Positions 23,441 to 35,390 of a DNA stretch of 64,000 nt are shown in pieces. Origin of the DNA: Agapanthus africanus (Eukaryota; Streptophyta; Magnoliopsida; Asparagales; Amaryllidaceae). The DNA is taken from NCBI GenBank assembly GCA_030015575.1, contig JASDDO010000014.1, positions 166,875,911 to 166,939,910 on the forward strand, in the 5' to 3' direction. The notes beneath the pieces were generated by a model. It did no database searches. It was not told where the DNA came from and saw only the letters and a program-made list of their open reading frames with translations. The number at the start of each line of letters is the position of its first letter. Position 1 is the stretch's first letter. A program made the position numbers and the translations under genes.

Positions 23441-26400
23441 TCACTTGTCCATTTGTTCTTCGAACGACGGACTAGGCACTTTTGCATCAGAAACTTTTAC
23501 TGGTTCAGGATTAGCGTCCTCCCATTGAGCATCCGTCTCGTCCACCGTTGCCATAAGTTCTTCGGTCGCAGCCGCTCCATCCGCTGCTACCCCAGGCTCG
23601 GTTGTAGCAGCCGTCTCACCTACCGCCCCCTCGGGCTCAGCATCAGCAACCTTCTCGGACATAGTAGGCGTGACAGTCTCGTCAGCCACTAGCTCGGGCC
23701 CGGCAACTACGGCTGCACCGCCTACCGTCGCTTCGGTTTCGGCTGCTGCCTCATCCACCGTCCCCTTAGGCTCGACGGTCGCCGCCGCTCCTCCAGTAGG
23801 ACTCGGCCCTGCAGGACAAGATGTATAAGAACCGATAGTTTTACAACTTTTATAACAAAGCCTCGAAAAGCACATTACCTGAGGTGGATTGACCGTTGGC
23901 TTCCCGAGCTGCACGCACCGCCCGTCTATGAGCAGTAGACAAGGCGGCCGGGGGCTCCTCTGAAGGAGTAGCAGCGGGAGTAACGGTGCTTGAGCCCGCT
24001 CCTATGGCCAAAGCAGCGCTACGCTCCTTCGCTGCACGCCTCAAGCGCTTCCTCTCCTCTCGGGCCGTCACGACGGACTTTTTTTAAGCCTCCCTCAGCA
24101 AGGCGTCGTCGTCCGCGTTCAGAGTTGCTTCCAGATCCTTCAAGGCATCCATCATCGGCTTTTTGAGTTGGGTCTCTCGCGGCAGCCCCGAAGAGGCCGG
24201 AACTTCGGTGGCTGGCCCGGAGAGAATCCCCGCATCGGCTTGCGAAGTAGATCCCGCGGTCCCTGCAATAAGACAAAGAAAAGGTTAGATTGGCCATAAA
24301 AAGGAGAATAAAGACTCAATGAGCCGAGACGTACCAACGCCCGATAAAGCGCGTTTCCTTTCCTCCTCCTCGAAGGTTTTGAGAGAAGCAGCGATAGCTT
24401 CTTCGGTAGAAATGCCTGTTTAAAAAAGGAAAAGCGTTAGTCAAAAACAATGATAAAAGTACGATGAAATGATGAAGAATACAACTGGTGATTACCTGAT
24501 TGCGCGAGTTTAGCCAACCACGCTTCGAGCCTTGCCGATCGCTCAGAAGCCGCGATGGCGGCCGCCAGATCGGTGTCTTCTGGCGCTACGAAGAAAACCC
24601 TCGTTGGTTCCATACTCAATTAAGCCTCCGGTGAGAGGGGCCTGAGGCTCTAAGCCGAGGACAACATCAAGAGAAAGAACCGACTTCTTCTTCCTCTTCT
24701 GCGCACGAACCCCAGATGCACCCAAAATCCACTTTCGTTTCGTGGGCACCTTGGGACGGCGGGTCCCGATGTCCGAGCCCACGCCGGATTCAGACGATAC
24801 CACATTCACCGTCTCCATCGGAGCACGGGGCGCTGGGGGCACGTCCATGGTATCATGGAGCAATCCACGCGTGGGGATTAGCACACGTGGAGGTTCATCT
24901 CCAGCATCTCCTCTTAGTGGAGGTGGGACAGGGGTCTTTCGCCTCAGGGGAACGTTGCGATCGCTGGATAGGGGCGCACCCTTGTGATCAATCAGCAGCC
25001 GCTTCTCTTCTCGGATAACAGCACCCATCGCGTGCTGATACCAGGCCCCGTATACATTGAGGGCCCTTGGAATGCAAGTCGGCTCGCTGATGAAGAAGTG
25101 GGAGCCCGTGTTCAGCCGCATAAAATGATGTAGTGCACTCCGTATCCCCTCCCTGGTAGCCGCAGGCTCTTCCAAAAACGCCTCCGGTAGGACCCCCTGG
25201 TTATAGCTTAGTTGTTGGGTGAACCGATGGGGGTTCTACCTCATAAAGAGCGCCAAGTCATTCTGCCTGAACACCAGGAAGCCCGGCCGGATGGAGTATA
25301 AGTGAAGAATCTCCCGGGCTTTCAATACGGAGGCCCCATCCTTGAAATTATCACGCAACGCCAATACCGCCTTAGAAGTCTCCGGGCCGATGGTCATGAC
25401 CTTGTCCGTGAAAGAGATGCCCGCTCCGACCGTGCGCGGATGAAGAAGCAACCCCCTAGCCTCCCGCGGAGACGAATTCACAATAGAAACGCCAATTAAC
25501 CGCATGACTCTTGGGAGTCTGCACTTCTCGTAGAACGAGGGCCTCTTGTGAATACCAAAAACCCCGAGCACATGCATTTCCATCCATGAAGTAAAATAGT
25601 GCATCGGGCAGGTTGCACCCCCGGTTCATTTGCGTCTGCCGCCATGCTGAGTCCATGGTACAGGTAGGCCAACCCGGCGATTCCAATCGACAACTGTATA
25701 CCAGCCACCATCCGATGCGCTGGGTAGAAGACGGACGGCCTCATGTAGCGCGGGTGCATGGGGAGCGCGAACCAGCACAGCCATAACCCCAGAAACCCGA
25801 GAAAGAAGGTCTCCTCGTCAATGCCTGGGGCGGCGATTTCCGATAAGGGCATGACTACAGCATCGGGGAGGTAAAAACCCTTTTGGTCGTCCTCCAGTAC
25901 TGGTCGACGATCTAAGCCAAAGCCGAAGGGCTCGTCGAGCTCGGCGAATTTTTCGTCCCGTTGTGATAAAATCTCCGGACGAAGAAAGCGAGCGATGAAG
26001 TCTGCAAAACTAACTCCCCGGCCACCCGATTCCAAATAGAGACTTTCATACATATTCAGCATCCTTACCAGGCTCGGAAACTAGTGTTGAATAGCATTCT
26101 CCAGCGTTAGGCCCATTACCAGCGGCTTGGTGGCGAAGACATATTCATCAGGAGGAAGTAGCTCTTCATAATGTTCCCCCCTCACCGGCAAACCGGAAAT
26201 CTCAGCAAATTCTTCCAGGGGGATGGAGACTTCCCTATCCGTCAGAAGAAAGGTATGGGTGAGGATGTTCCATTGTTCCACGAATGCCTTAACCTACCAC
26301 GTCGGAGGAACGGGGTACTCGAACAATGAGGCATAGACTGCGGGGTATAGACCAATCTTCATCAAATGCGTCTTCTTCGCTGACAAGATGTATCTGGCCC

Positions 26401-26810
26401 ACTGCAAGTACCCGGCCAAAAGTCGAGGGGTCAATCCAATGTTAGACGCGACTCACCCTGGCATATGCGCCGCCCCAGAATATCCACGGCTTGCGGCAGT
26501 TGCACGGGAATGGCAGCAATCAAAGGCTGAAGAAGATCCTCCGAATTCCAATTTACGACCTCCACGGCATAGTTCACCGGGGGTGCATCTGCATATGGGA
26601 TCGATGAGATCGGCTCTGACGGCGTCGCACAAGAAAAGCTTCGGCGACCCTTGATGATTTCACTGTACCACCTACCCCACAGGTGAAGGTTTTTATACTC
26701 ACGGTCGTAATCCTTAATAAGAGCAAGAACCTCCCGGTCCACTGGCGCCTTAGGGAATCCTCCCTCTGAGCGGAAAAATGGGAACGAAAGATCAGCAGAC
26801 ATGTTACCTG
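23441..26810 (-). pseudogene. Intron-bearing plant-mobile-domain-like coding region (probable retroelement extra ORF, broken)
   Basis: Reading leftwards from about 26802 (MSADLSFPFF), the N-terminal half contains a stretch resembling the plant mobile domain fold (THTFLLTDREVSIPLEEFAE, then ISGLPVRGEHYEE). A tryptophan-rich segment follows (GLWLCWFALP). The C-terminal part is low-complexity, rich in Ala, Glu, Val and Thr, and ends EEQMDK. Intron-like boundaries are visible (CAG/GTAATC, CAG/GTAATG, TTGCAG/GG). Similar extra ORFs carrying a transposon-derived domain are known in Tat elements, where they may be antisense. It is broken, with a few breaks. A decayed host gene is the alternative. 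Confidence 0.5.
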
Positions 26811-27267
26811 CAAGAAAAAGCGAAGTTCAATGATCAGTATCATAATTTAATTCCGACACTTGGTACTTTGAAATTTATACTACACTGCAATGCAGTGGAG
26901 AGGGGACCAAAGGGGGACCCACAAAATCCAGATGACAATGCATCAGTTAATAAGACAGCCTCATCATTGGATGAGATTGTCGATTAATGAGGAGATCCTC
27001 AAAAATATATTCTCATTAAATGAGAAATCCCTTGAGACAAGGAGAAAATCTCCCTTTTTAGAGCAAATCTCTGTCACAGAGTGACACTTGTCAAACTCTG
27101 GTCACAAGAAAATAAGATTCCTTAAAGAGCCTAGCTCTGTAATAATGATGGAAAATCCATCAAAGGAAAAATTAATTCCTAAAAATTAAAGTTCTAGGAT
27201 CTTAAAGATGCATGAAAAACTCTTAAGAGTTCATCATCAGAAGATCAAAAGATCTATGTTCTGTCAA

Positions 27268-27815
27268 TGAGCAAGGCTCTGTTCATGGGTTAAGAAACCC
27301 TGAAACAAATTTTTGAGAGCAAAGCTCTGTTTATGAAACCCCAAAGGGGTTTTCTTTGGATCAAAAGATCCATGAGAGCAAGGCTCTATTGATTAAAATT
27401 AATTTAATTTAAGTTAAGTTAATTTTTACCTAATTTTTTTTTAGAGTTTAACTCTTGGAGTTCTGGAAAACAAGAGCAAGGCTCTGAAAATAAAATTCTT
27501 GAAGATGATAATCATCTGCTGAGGACCAAGGGTCCTATTTATAGGCGCTCAAGCGCCTCTTCAATTCCTGAATCGATCCAATGGATCAGATGTTGCCATC
27601 ACTGCACTCACGTGTACGCCACGTGAGCGCAACGGTGGGGGGGCATTTGTTTCCCTAATCAGAGCAAAGCTCTGTTTAAATTTAAAAATTCAAAAGGTGA
27701 AGCAACACTTCAGATCTCTTGCGCTGCGCGTAGAGCGCCACGTGTCAAAAGTAGACACGCCAGCGCAAGGAGCGCTGCACCCAAGGCAGCGCACCCCAAA
27801 TCAGAGCAAAGCTAT
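27268..27815. repeat. Dispersed palindromes of the form AGAGCAAGGCTCT
   Basis: Near-copies of GAGCAAGGCTCTG or GAGCAAAGCTCTG occur at about 27268, 27317, 27373, 27473, 27660 and 27803. Each is an interrupted palindrome (AGAGC...GCTCT). A related CTAGCTCTG occurs near 27130. Confidence 0.85.
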
Positions 27816-28016
27816 GTTTTAAAATTCAAATTTTAAATAAAGGAAGCAACGCTTCCGATAACTTGCGCTCTGCGCTGCGCGCCACGTGTCAAACATAGGT
27901 GCGCTAGCGCAGTTACGCTGCGCTCTGCGCTGCGCGATACGTGTCAGCATAGGTACGCTAGCGCAGTTGCGCTGCGCGACACGCGTCAAGCGCAGGTGCG
28001 CTACGCGACACGTGTC
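27609..28016 (+). promoter_or_regulatory. Array of CACGTG/ACGTGTC motifs upstream of a TATA box
   Basis: ACGT-core motifs lie at 27609, 27620, 27739, 27883, 27938 and 28009, most as CACGTGTC, embedded in GCGCTGCGC-type repeats 230-630 bp upstream of the TATA box at 28243. CACGTGTC is a G-box/ABRE-type binding site for plant bZIP and bHLH factors. Regulatory function here is inferred only from motif density and position. Confidence 0.55.
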
Positions 28017-28242
28017 AAGCGCAGGTGCGCTGGCGCCAATTGCGCCAGCACTGGAATTTAAATAATAAATTATTTAATTAATCAGAATTAAAATTCTAGA
28101 AAAATCTTTTCAACTTTATTAAAATAAGAAAATTATCTTCTATAAAACAGAGGCCTTAGGATCAAAGATCCAACGGTGGGGGAATATCCCCAGATCAATC
28201 AGAGAAAGATCTCTGTAACTAACTCAACAAACCAATTGGCTC

Positions 28243-28250
28243 TATATAAA
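28243..28250 (+). promoter_or_regulatory. TATA box with upstream CCAAT
   Basis: TATATAAA at 28243-28250, preceded by CCAAT at 28232 and followed by a pyrimidine/purine-mixed leader. It is a credible core promoter of the LTR-like sequence. Confidence 0.6.
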
Positions 28251-29908
28251 GGCCCCCAGACTCCAAGTCTCAGATATACACATATACAGAGATAGAAAAA
28301 AGAGAGAACTCTGAAAAATTTGAAAGGCAGGCCTTTGAAGAAAGAAGATCATCTTCTTCAAGGTAAAGAATTTGATTCTCGAAGAACAGAGATGAAACCA
28401 TCTCATTAAAAAAGAAGAATTTCTTCTAAAAAGATCAAAGATCTAAGAACAAGATCAAGATCTTCAATAATAAAAAAAAGATCATAAAGATCTAATCACA
28501 AAAACAATAAAGAAGTAATTTGTAACGTTTCCAAAATAATAAAATATTATTTTCGGGAATTTTTATAATTTAATATTATTTTAATGAATATTTTAATATT
28601 GAGGTATAATTAAATACAAATAAATGGGGAAAAATTATGGAAAATTCTAAAATAGGGTATTTTATGGAATTATGCCATTTTAAATTTTTTAAGATTAGTT
28701 ATATGCTAATATAGTGCTAATCGCGATTAAAAATCGCTAATCGGATTTTTGGCATTTATGTGCAAAAATGTGCACATATCATTTTCCACACTTGTTACAC
28801 TTATGTTACATTTCTATTGCCATGATTGTTCATTTGGGTTCACTATTGAAGTGAGAAGGAAAAGAAAAGAAAAGAAAGAAAAAGTATGATGATGATGAGA
28901 GAGAGAGAGAGACTAGGTCAACCCCCACTTTTTGAACCATACCCATCATTTCCTCACACCCATTTCTCTCTCCCCTCTCATGGAGCTGCTGCTGCTCCTG
29001 CTCCTGCTCCCTCATCTCCCTCCCCTACACTTCATAGATCCCTCTCATTTCCCTCACCAAAACCACATTCCCACTTCACAAAACTTGCTCCCAAGCTCAC
29101 TAGCTACACATTGAACCTAGCAAGATTGGATTTGGAGGATTTTGAGCAACTCAAGAATTTTCTTGAGTTGCCAAAGGAGGTAATTTCTGCACCTATTAGA
29201 GTAGTATCTCATTTCTTGTGCATCAATATTAGTTTTGTGTCGATATGGTGTCGTTTGATGGATTTGTGAAACTTCAAGTTAGGGTTTGTGTGAGATCTGA
29301 AATTAAAAATGAAATTGAGGATTGTGGTGACCTTAAAACCCCTTGTGTGATGCTAATTTGGACCCAAACCTGAACTAGAAACCAGAATATGGATTTATGA
29401 GACGATGTCGGAGAAAAACTGTGAATCTGTGATCGTATTTAGGAATCTGCTATCACCCCGAGACCCCAAAAATAAAACTGAGTTGACAGTGAGATGTGCA
29501 GGCACTATGGAACCACCACACCAAACCCTAGCCCCCAACTCCAATTCCCGGCCGCCAATTTATTCCTTCTGGCCGCAAATTGCGGCCAGAGCAGGAGGGA
29601 ACCGTCTCGATTTTTGTGCATGGCCCTATTTCCTCTATGACCCTGGGTATGTCTAGGTTTGACAAATTCCTGTTAGGGTAAAATCTGGGTTGATTTTCTT
29701 GAGTTGGCGTATGATTTACGACTTGTTTTAGCATGGATTTTGGTATTTGGTGATTCGTTTCTGTCGGGTGGCGTTTGGACGTCAACGACAAGTGGATATT
29801 GAACGTGTTTACATGCGAGACAATAGGTTTTTACCTATGCGAGCAGCGTGTGCTATTTTGGTTTCCGATGTGATTTTCATATGTTTTAGCGTTGTGATAT
29901 ACTTGTAG

Positions 29909-29977
29909 GTACCCTACGTGATGTTGAGGCAAAGAAGATGAAGATGGCGACATCGGCACCGACACATGAGAAGCAAG
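29909..29977 (+). other. Splice-flanked 69-bp block in the LARD 5' LTR
   Basis: The block is preceded by TACTTGTAG and followed by GTGAGTAG. The equivalent in the 3' LTR is 37450-37518, and in the diverged solo LTR 10781-10849 (minus), all 69 bp. An upstream donor-like AAGGAG/GTAATT lies near 29177. This suggests spliced LTR transcripts. Confidence 0.5.
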
Positions 29978-30563
29978 GTGAGTAGATTTATATCTACGGG
30001 GAGAAGTCGGGTGGATGGCATATAGCACCCCCGCAGTCCGTGGTGATGTATACGAATACGTATACACACATATTTTTATTATGTGTTGTTTAGGATTATT
30101 GATGGTAATAATGGAATTATTGATGATAAGGATGTATTGGTTTAGTATAGTGCGGAACCCTAGAGTAGTGGTTGCACCCACACATACACGTACACATATA
30201 CTTGCATACATTCTTCCATTTATCTGTGCGCATATAAAGGTGTGTAAATCTACACATGGGTATGGGACTATGTGTTCATATACGGGATTGAGGATGATAC
30301 ATGGGATTGAGATAAGTCGATGAGGTTTGATTGAGGCCGTGAGATTCGGCGATATGACAGAGTTCGTATTTGAGATGTGATATGATGGTAGTGATACCGG
30401 ATATGTGATGAGATGAATGTGATATTGACCCGTACCCAGCTATTGGGATGCCGTACGACGATTTACCGTACGAGTTTTATATTGATGTTAGATCCGCACT
30501 CATGACTCGAGGATGTTATATGATATACTGTATCGTACGTGATACTATTGAGGCGAGATCACC

Positions 30564-30568
<5 letters not shown>

Positions 30569-30596
<28 letters not shown>
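30569..30596. repeat. (TA)n microsatellite in the LARD 5' LTR
   Basis: Simple TA repeat. In the 3' LTR the same site (38107-38160) is longer and includes a (TG)n stretch, accounting for most of the LTR length difference. Confidence 0.9.
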
Positions 30597-30598
<2 letters not shown>

Positions 30599-32646
30599 CT
30601 CAGATTTAGGTGGTTTCCATGCCCCTCCCGATTAACTTGATAGTTGGATCCGTAGTTCGCATAGTAGGCATTAGACTTGACCCGAGTCATACCTATTTCA
30701 AAACTAACGAATCTGGGATATTTTAAAGATAGACAAAAAGGGATTCTACGGATATTTTCAAGCGACGTATCTTTTCTTAAAACACCGTAGCCCTTATTTT
30801 ACCAAAAGCCCTGATTCGTCTTATTTCAAAAGGCAAGGTTGCATGATATATTTATTGAGGCAGGTTGTTTACTGTTGCGTTGATTATTCGATTCCGCATA
30901 TTCATGCTATTTGCATTGCATCGCTTGTATTGTTGATATATTTCAGTCATGCTGCTAGGACACCGGCACCATTATCGATGATGCGTATGTTCCGCGTACA
31001 CTTGTTTGCCGGCTCACACACTTCATCATCGATAATTGCCATGTCACTACACTGTAGTACTGTTGCATTCAGTGTATGTTGCTTACATTTCTTTACATGT
31101 CGCATACATCATGCTTTCTGATTATACGCATTGAGATATGCTGTTTTCATGATATTTCTGGTTTTTGGGAACCGTGGGTGTTTCAAAAGGAGAATATGTA
31201 ATTGTTTTAAAACCCGGTTACCCTTGATATGATATTTCAGTGCATCCACCATGTGTTTTCTCGGTGCTGAGAGCGACATGTGAAACCCGATTCGAGGAGG
31301 CGGATGAGGCCGATTGCGGGTACATGGTGGACCCGGTATGGTTCCCCAGGGCAAGAAATGTTTTTCGTGGAGTAGACGATGAGCCTGGCAGGGTGGCGAG
31401 TACTTACCGGTGATTGGTTGGACCTGGCGGTTATCCGGAGGATACTGACCAGAGTCGATAGATGGATATGGGCGTACTACCGGGGCCGAGGGCCGATACC
31501 GCAGACGGAGCCCGTGGGCCGATCTGGACTGACGGAGCCCGATATATAAGGATTTACGTGCCGATGCTGGGCACAGTTTTCATGATGTTTTCGAGTGTCG
31601 ATGCTGGGCACTCCGGTTCCATGATTTTGACGTGTCGCGAGGGACACAGATGGTTTATATCCTCATATTCCCATGCACATGCTTTATGATATTTACATGC
31701 ATGATGGTTATTGTCATTGGGTGACGAGTGGACGGGATCCACGTACATGCAGATTTGATTACATTGATCATACCTCACATTTATGATATGCTATTACCTG
31801 AGGCACTGGCACGAGCACTTGGCACTACACTCATGCATAGAGATTACCTTGCCAGTTTAGCATGCTTCAGACTTATTCATATTGAGGTTTATTTATATCT
31901 GATCGTATTGACCTAGGATGGGTCATACATTCGATCTCTGCTTGTAGATATTTTCTATTCACGAGTTGGCAACTCACCCCCGTTGTGCCACAGTTCTTGC
32001 AGGTTTTTGCCGTACAGATTCCATAGCGGCATTTCTGGCACACTGCTTCCTTATGGGTGACTTGCTTGGGTAGGTGGGTTCTTTTGTATCAGAACCGCCA
32101 TTGTTCATGTATTATTCATTGTATCTAGACATTCCATCAACCAAAACTTGTATATTATTTCAGACTTAGACAACAGTGTTGTATTATTTCGACTTTAGAG
32201 TCGCACTTGTAGTATTACGGTTTTCTGGCTGCTTTGAGTTTCTTTTTGGGTTTTGATCATCGCCCTTTGGCGTTGTATATTATTATTATTGCTTGCGTGG
32301 TTGTGACCGTCGATTGACGAAGAGCTAGCTCCCGCTTGGGGATGTCTTTTATCATTTCATATATATTATTCTTGTTGTACCCCGTTCGGGGCCAGTTTTT
32401 ACAAAGGAAACTCTGCCAAAATTTTCAGGAAAGGTTACACATTTTAAAAATGCATATTCGGCTTAGTTATTTAAAAACTTTGATTTTCGAAACATGATTT
32501 ATTTACTTCTTAAAACCAGTTTTCCTTATTTACTCTTTAAATGGTTTTAGATTTCTGGACTTTTGGCTTACTTGGATCAGATGGGGTCCTATAGACTTCA
32601 TATAGTTTAAGGGCCAGTCACGTGCTCTTTCGGGCCGTGACAAAGT

Positions 32647-32664
32647 TGGTATCAGAGCGCTAGG
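32647..32664 (+). other. Primer-binding site, initiator Met-tRNA type (LARD)
   Basis: TGGTATCAGAGCGCTAGG starts five bases after the LTR end. The first 12 bases match the initiator Met-tRNA complement. Confidence 0.9.
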
Positions 32665-33545
32665 TTGACCTTGGTTCGAGTCTAAGTTTGACTATGTGGA
32701 GCCTAGGGCGTTTATATATATACGGAACTTAGGCTTGACCTTACGGAATTTAGACTTAGTCGAGGGGGTATTATACCCGAACTTTCGTCGCATAGGATGA
32801 CCCTTGGTTGATGGAGTAGGTAGCTTGAATAGAGGGACGTACCGTACGTATGTTCCGCGCCATACTTACGACACGCCACTCCGCTTAAGAAACCTTAGGA
32901 TGTACATTTCCTTGCACAATATTATATTCATTCCTATGATCTATCCTCATCGATACTGGTTATGGTTTTGCTGCCGCGATTGCACGGGCAGAGTGAGCTA
33001 CGGCTCGAGTTGCATCAGCATGAGCTCGTCGTGAACGAGGACTGACCAGGGCGTGATTCCAGAGACTTACGATTGCAAATTGAGGAGTCGTCTTATTGTG
33101 TTTTCGCACCATGAGCGTTGGATTGATCGCTTTTACGAGATTTCCGGATATGCTGATCGGCACCAGAGGATTGAGCCATTGATAGAGAGGCCAGCCAGGA
33201 TGTGATGACCGTTGATATTATCGCTTATCCAGGACGATTGAGGCGTTGTTCAGCGCACGGACGAAGGAGCCAGTTGTTGCTGCGAATGATGAGATATCGC
33301 CCAGATGATTGGAGCTACTGTAGCATGAGCATATTCTTAGAGATATGATAGTGAGTCGCTAGTCACTGAGGATTAATGACTAGGACATGTGGTTCGTTCG
33401 CTTACCCCGATGCGAGGTCATCAGGTAGATTGATTCCAGCTAGAGACGACTTCACGCAGGTTCGTTGAGAGTCGATGGAGACGATCGAATGTCAGGAACC
33501 CATTTTCCAAGTTTAAAGTATTCGGAAAGACATGCAAGCGATTCT

Positions 33546-33800
33546 ATGGACCCTCTAGAAGAATGAAACCCAAACTCGACATAATGACCGTGTGAAAGCC
33601 TTTGAACCTTAGGGTTTGCGGCAGTTCCGCGGCGCCGTTAGTGGGGCTTGGGTTTGCCCTTCTACGGCTGGACCACCGATGCTGTGGTATGTACTCGATA
33701 CTATTAAACTGTACCCGAGATGTTGAGCTCTTGGGGGATTATGAGGTTCTGACGAGTCGATCGGACGATTCGACATCATTCGGATATCATGTGATGGGAC
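33546..33800 (+). repeat. Module shared with the Copia leader
   Basis: Blocks in the same order as at about 14176-14440 of the Copia element: ATGGACCCTCTAGAAGA, then AACTCGA...ATGACCGT, TTTGAACCTTAGGGTTTG, CCCTTCTACGGCTGGACC, TGTTGAGCT and TCGATCG. The intervening sequence is diverged. Confidence 0.8.
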
Positions 33801-34889
33801 ACTGCTTGGGAGACTCCAGATACGAGCATAGACGTTGGAGCGCAGTCTGTGTAGCCACGATGAGATGAGTCCGAATCATTCGATATTGAAGCAGAGTGGA
33901 GTAAAGAGTTCGCATGAGATTTCGACGAGATGACGTTCCACTCCGCTGACATCAGAGATGCGATACACACGTTGAGGACGTGATCGGCTAGATATCTCCT
34001 ACTAAGTGACGAAGATACCGAGTTCGTGATTTCGAGTCCGTGTTAGAGACTTCGGAGGGACCGTAGCCGAGGACATTGCAGTGCGCAGATAAAGACGCGA
34101 TGTCGAAATGGTCGATGATACAGACAAGCGGGACAAGAAGTTCGTGCGAGATGCAGACGAGCTGTTACTACACCCCGTTAAGATTAGAGGTCGGATATGT
34201 CTACAGGAGTGTTGGGGCACGACCAGCTTCCGAGGAGATGTTGTACTAAGGACGTGGATGTCCAGAGAGCGAGAAAAGATTATGCCAGAGTACCAGCCTC
34301 CGTACAGTTTGGCTTAGGCGAGATCAGAAGAGACCTTGAGCAGGGATTCCTTCCAGTACACTGCTGCAATAAGATTTACACCAGGAGCCAATGTGTGATG
34401 TGCATTTAGAGGACCAGAGGTCGGCGCCAGAGATGTGCTGCTTTACGAGCAGTCGTGAGGATTGACCGAGAGACCTGAAAAGTGCCAGAACAGAATCGTT
34501 CCTGTTAGCACACCTGACCGGGCCGATGAGCCGATGGATTGCGAGATTGGTAATCCACAGGGAAGATAAGGAATCAGAGGCAGAGGACGCCAGCCGCGAG
34601 CAAGAGGCAAGTAGATATCTTGTGCCGCTAGCATTGGATGTACCGGCACCTTCTCGACCTCGAAGGAGGATATACCGACGACAGTATTTATGACTTATGA
34701 GTTATGATTTGTGATTTTGTGATTTGACTATCACATATCCGTCGCTTTAGATTTCGGTATTTTGGGCGATCTATTTGCATGATTTAGTCTTGATGACTGA
34801 GTTCCATAATATTTGATTTTGTGCACCATGGTTGCACCTACTGGGTATTTATACCTTGCGCATAGTTATTATTCTGGAGGTATTGATGG

Positions 34890-35390
34890 TGATTTCATGC
34901 ACTTTTAGTGTTTTGATTTGATTTGTGCACGCTGATGCACACGGTTGTGAGATTTTCCATCGCGGTACACTTGATTTTGATTGAGCCGCATTATATATCG
35001 TCGACTTGACCCTGATATTTATGATTCTTGCACTCCGTGCTTTCGACTGGACTTACACATGTTCGACGTTTGCTATTGGATTTGGTGATTCCGTGCATGT
35101 TGAGTGCGCAGGGTTTAGATTTTCATTCGTGCATGATAGATGCACCGATTTGGATTTTCGCGCATGTTGGGTGCATGTTTTGAGATACGATTTTGGTGCA
35201 CACCCGATGCACTAAATCGAGATTCTTCGTGCATGTCAGATGCACCGGATTTTGGCTGTCAGGCACATACGTTGCCTATGACAGATGCTTCGTGCACACC
35301 CGTTGCACCTAGATGTGGTTTTGTGCACCTGTATGGCACATATATGGATTTTGATTTCCGTGTGCACCAGACGCACAGGGTGGTGTTATG
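34890..35390. repeat. Degenerate minisatellite built on GTGCA...TGCAC hairpins
   Basis: About ten units of roughly 35-50 bp, each centred on an interrupted palindrome such as GTGCATGTCAGATGCAC (near 35232) or GTGCATGATAGATGCAC (near 35129), separated by GATTTTG-like spacers. Confidence 0.75.

Larger units (their letters stand above)
26811..28515 (+). other. Non-coding, LTR-like sequence with a plus-strand promoter
   Basis: No coding region is seen. The segment carries repeated short palindromes (27268-27815), GC-rich GCGC-type repeats with CACGTGTC motifs (27609-28030), a CCAAT at 28232 and a TATA box at 28243. The order is that of an LTR U3 region. It was continuous with 40213-41650 before the LARD inserted. 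The family is not recognised. Confidence 0.5.
28521..32642 (+). repeat. 5' LTR of the LARD (4.1 kb)
   Basis: It starts TGTAACGTTTCC and ends TTTCGGGCCGTGACA. It aligns throughout with 36059-40207. The open frames inside (for example near 28886-29269 and 30015-30323) are not treated as genes because their conservation between copies is explained by LTR duplication. Confidence 0.95.

Noticed and set aside
28886-29269. Open frame of 127 codons in the LARD 5' LTR
   Set aside because: Low-complexity Pro/Ser/Ala-rich, and the matching stretch of the 3' LTR favours a different frame; no family recognised.
30015-30323. 102-codon frame conserved at 37556-37864
   Set aside because: Conservation is explained by recent LTR duplication and the frame is not evidently kept in the diverged solo LTR.
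32647-32664. Possible tRNA gene fragment
   Set aside because: It is the 12-18 bp primer-binding site of the LARD, in the right place after the LTR; no cloverleaf.
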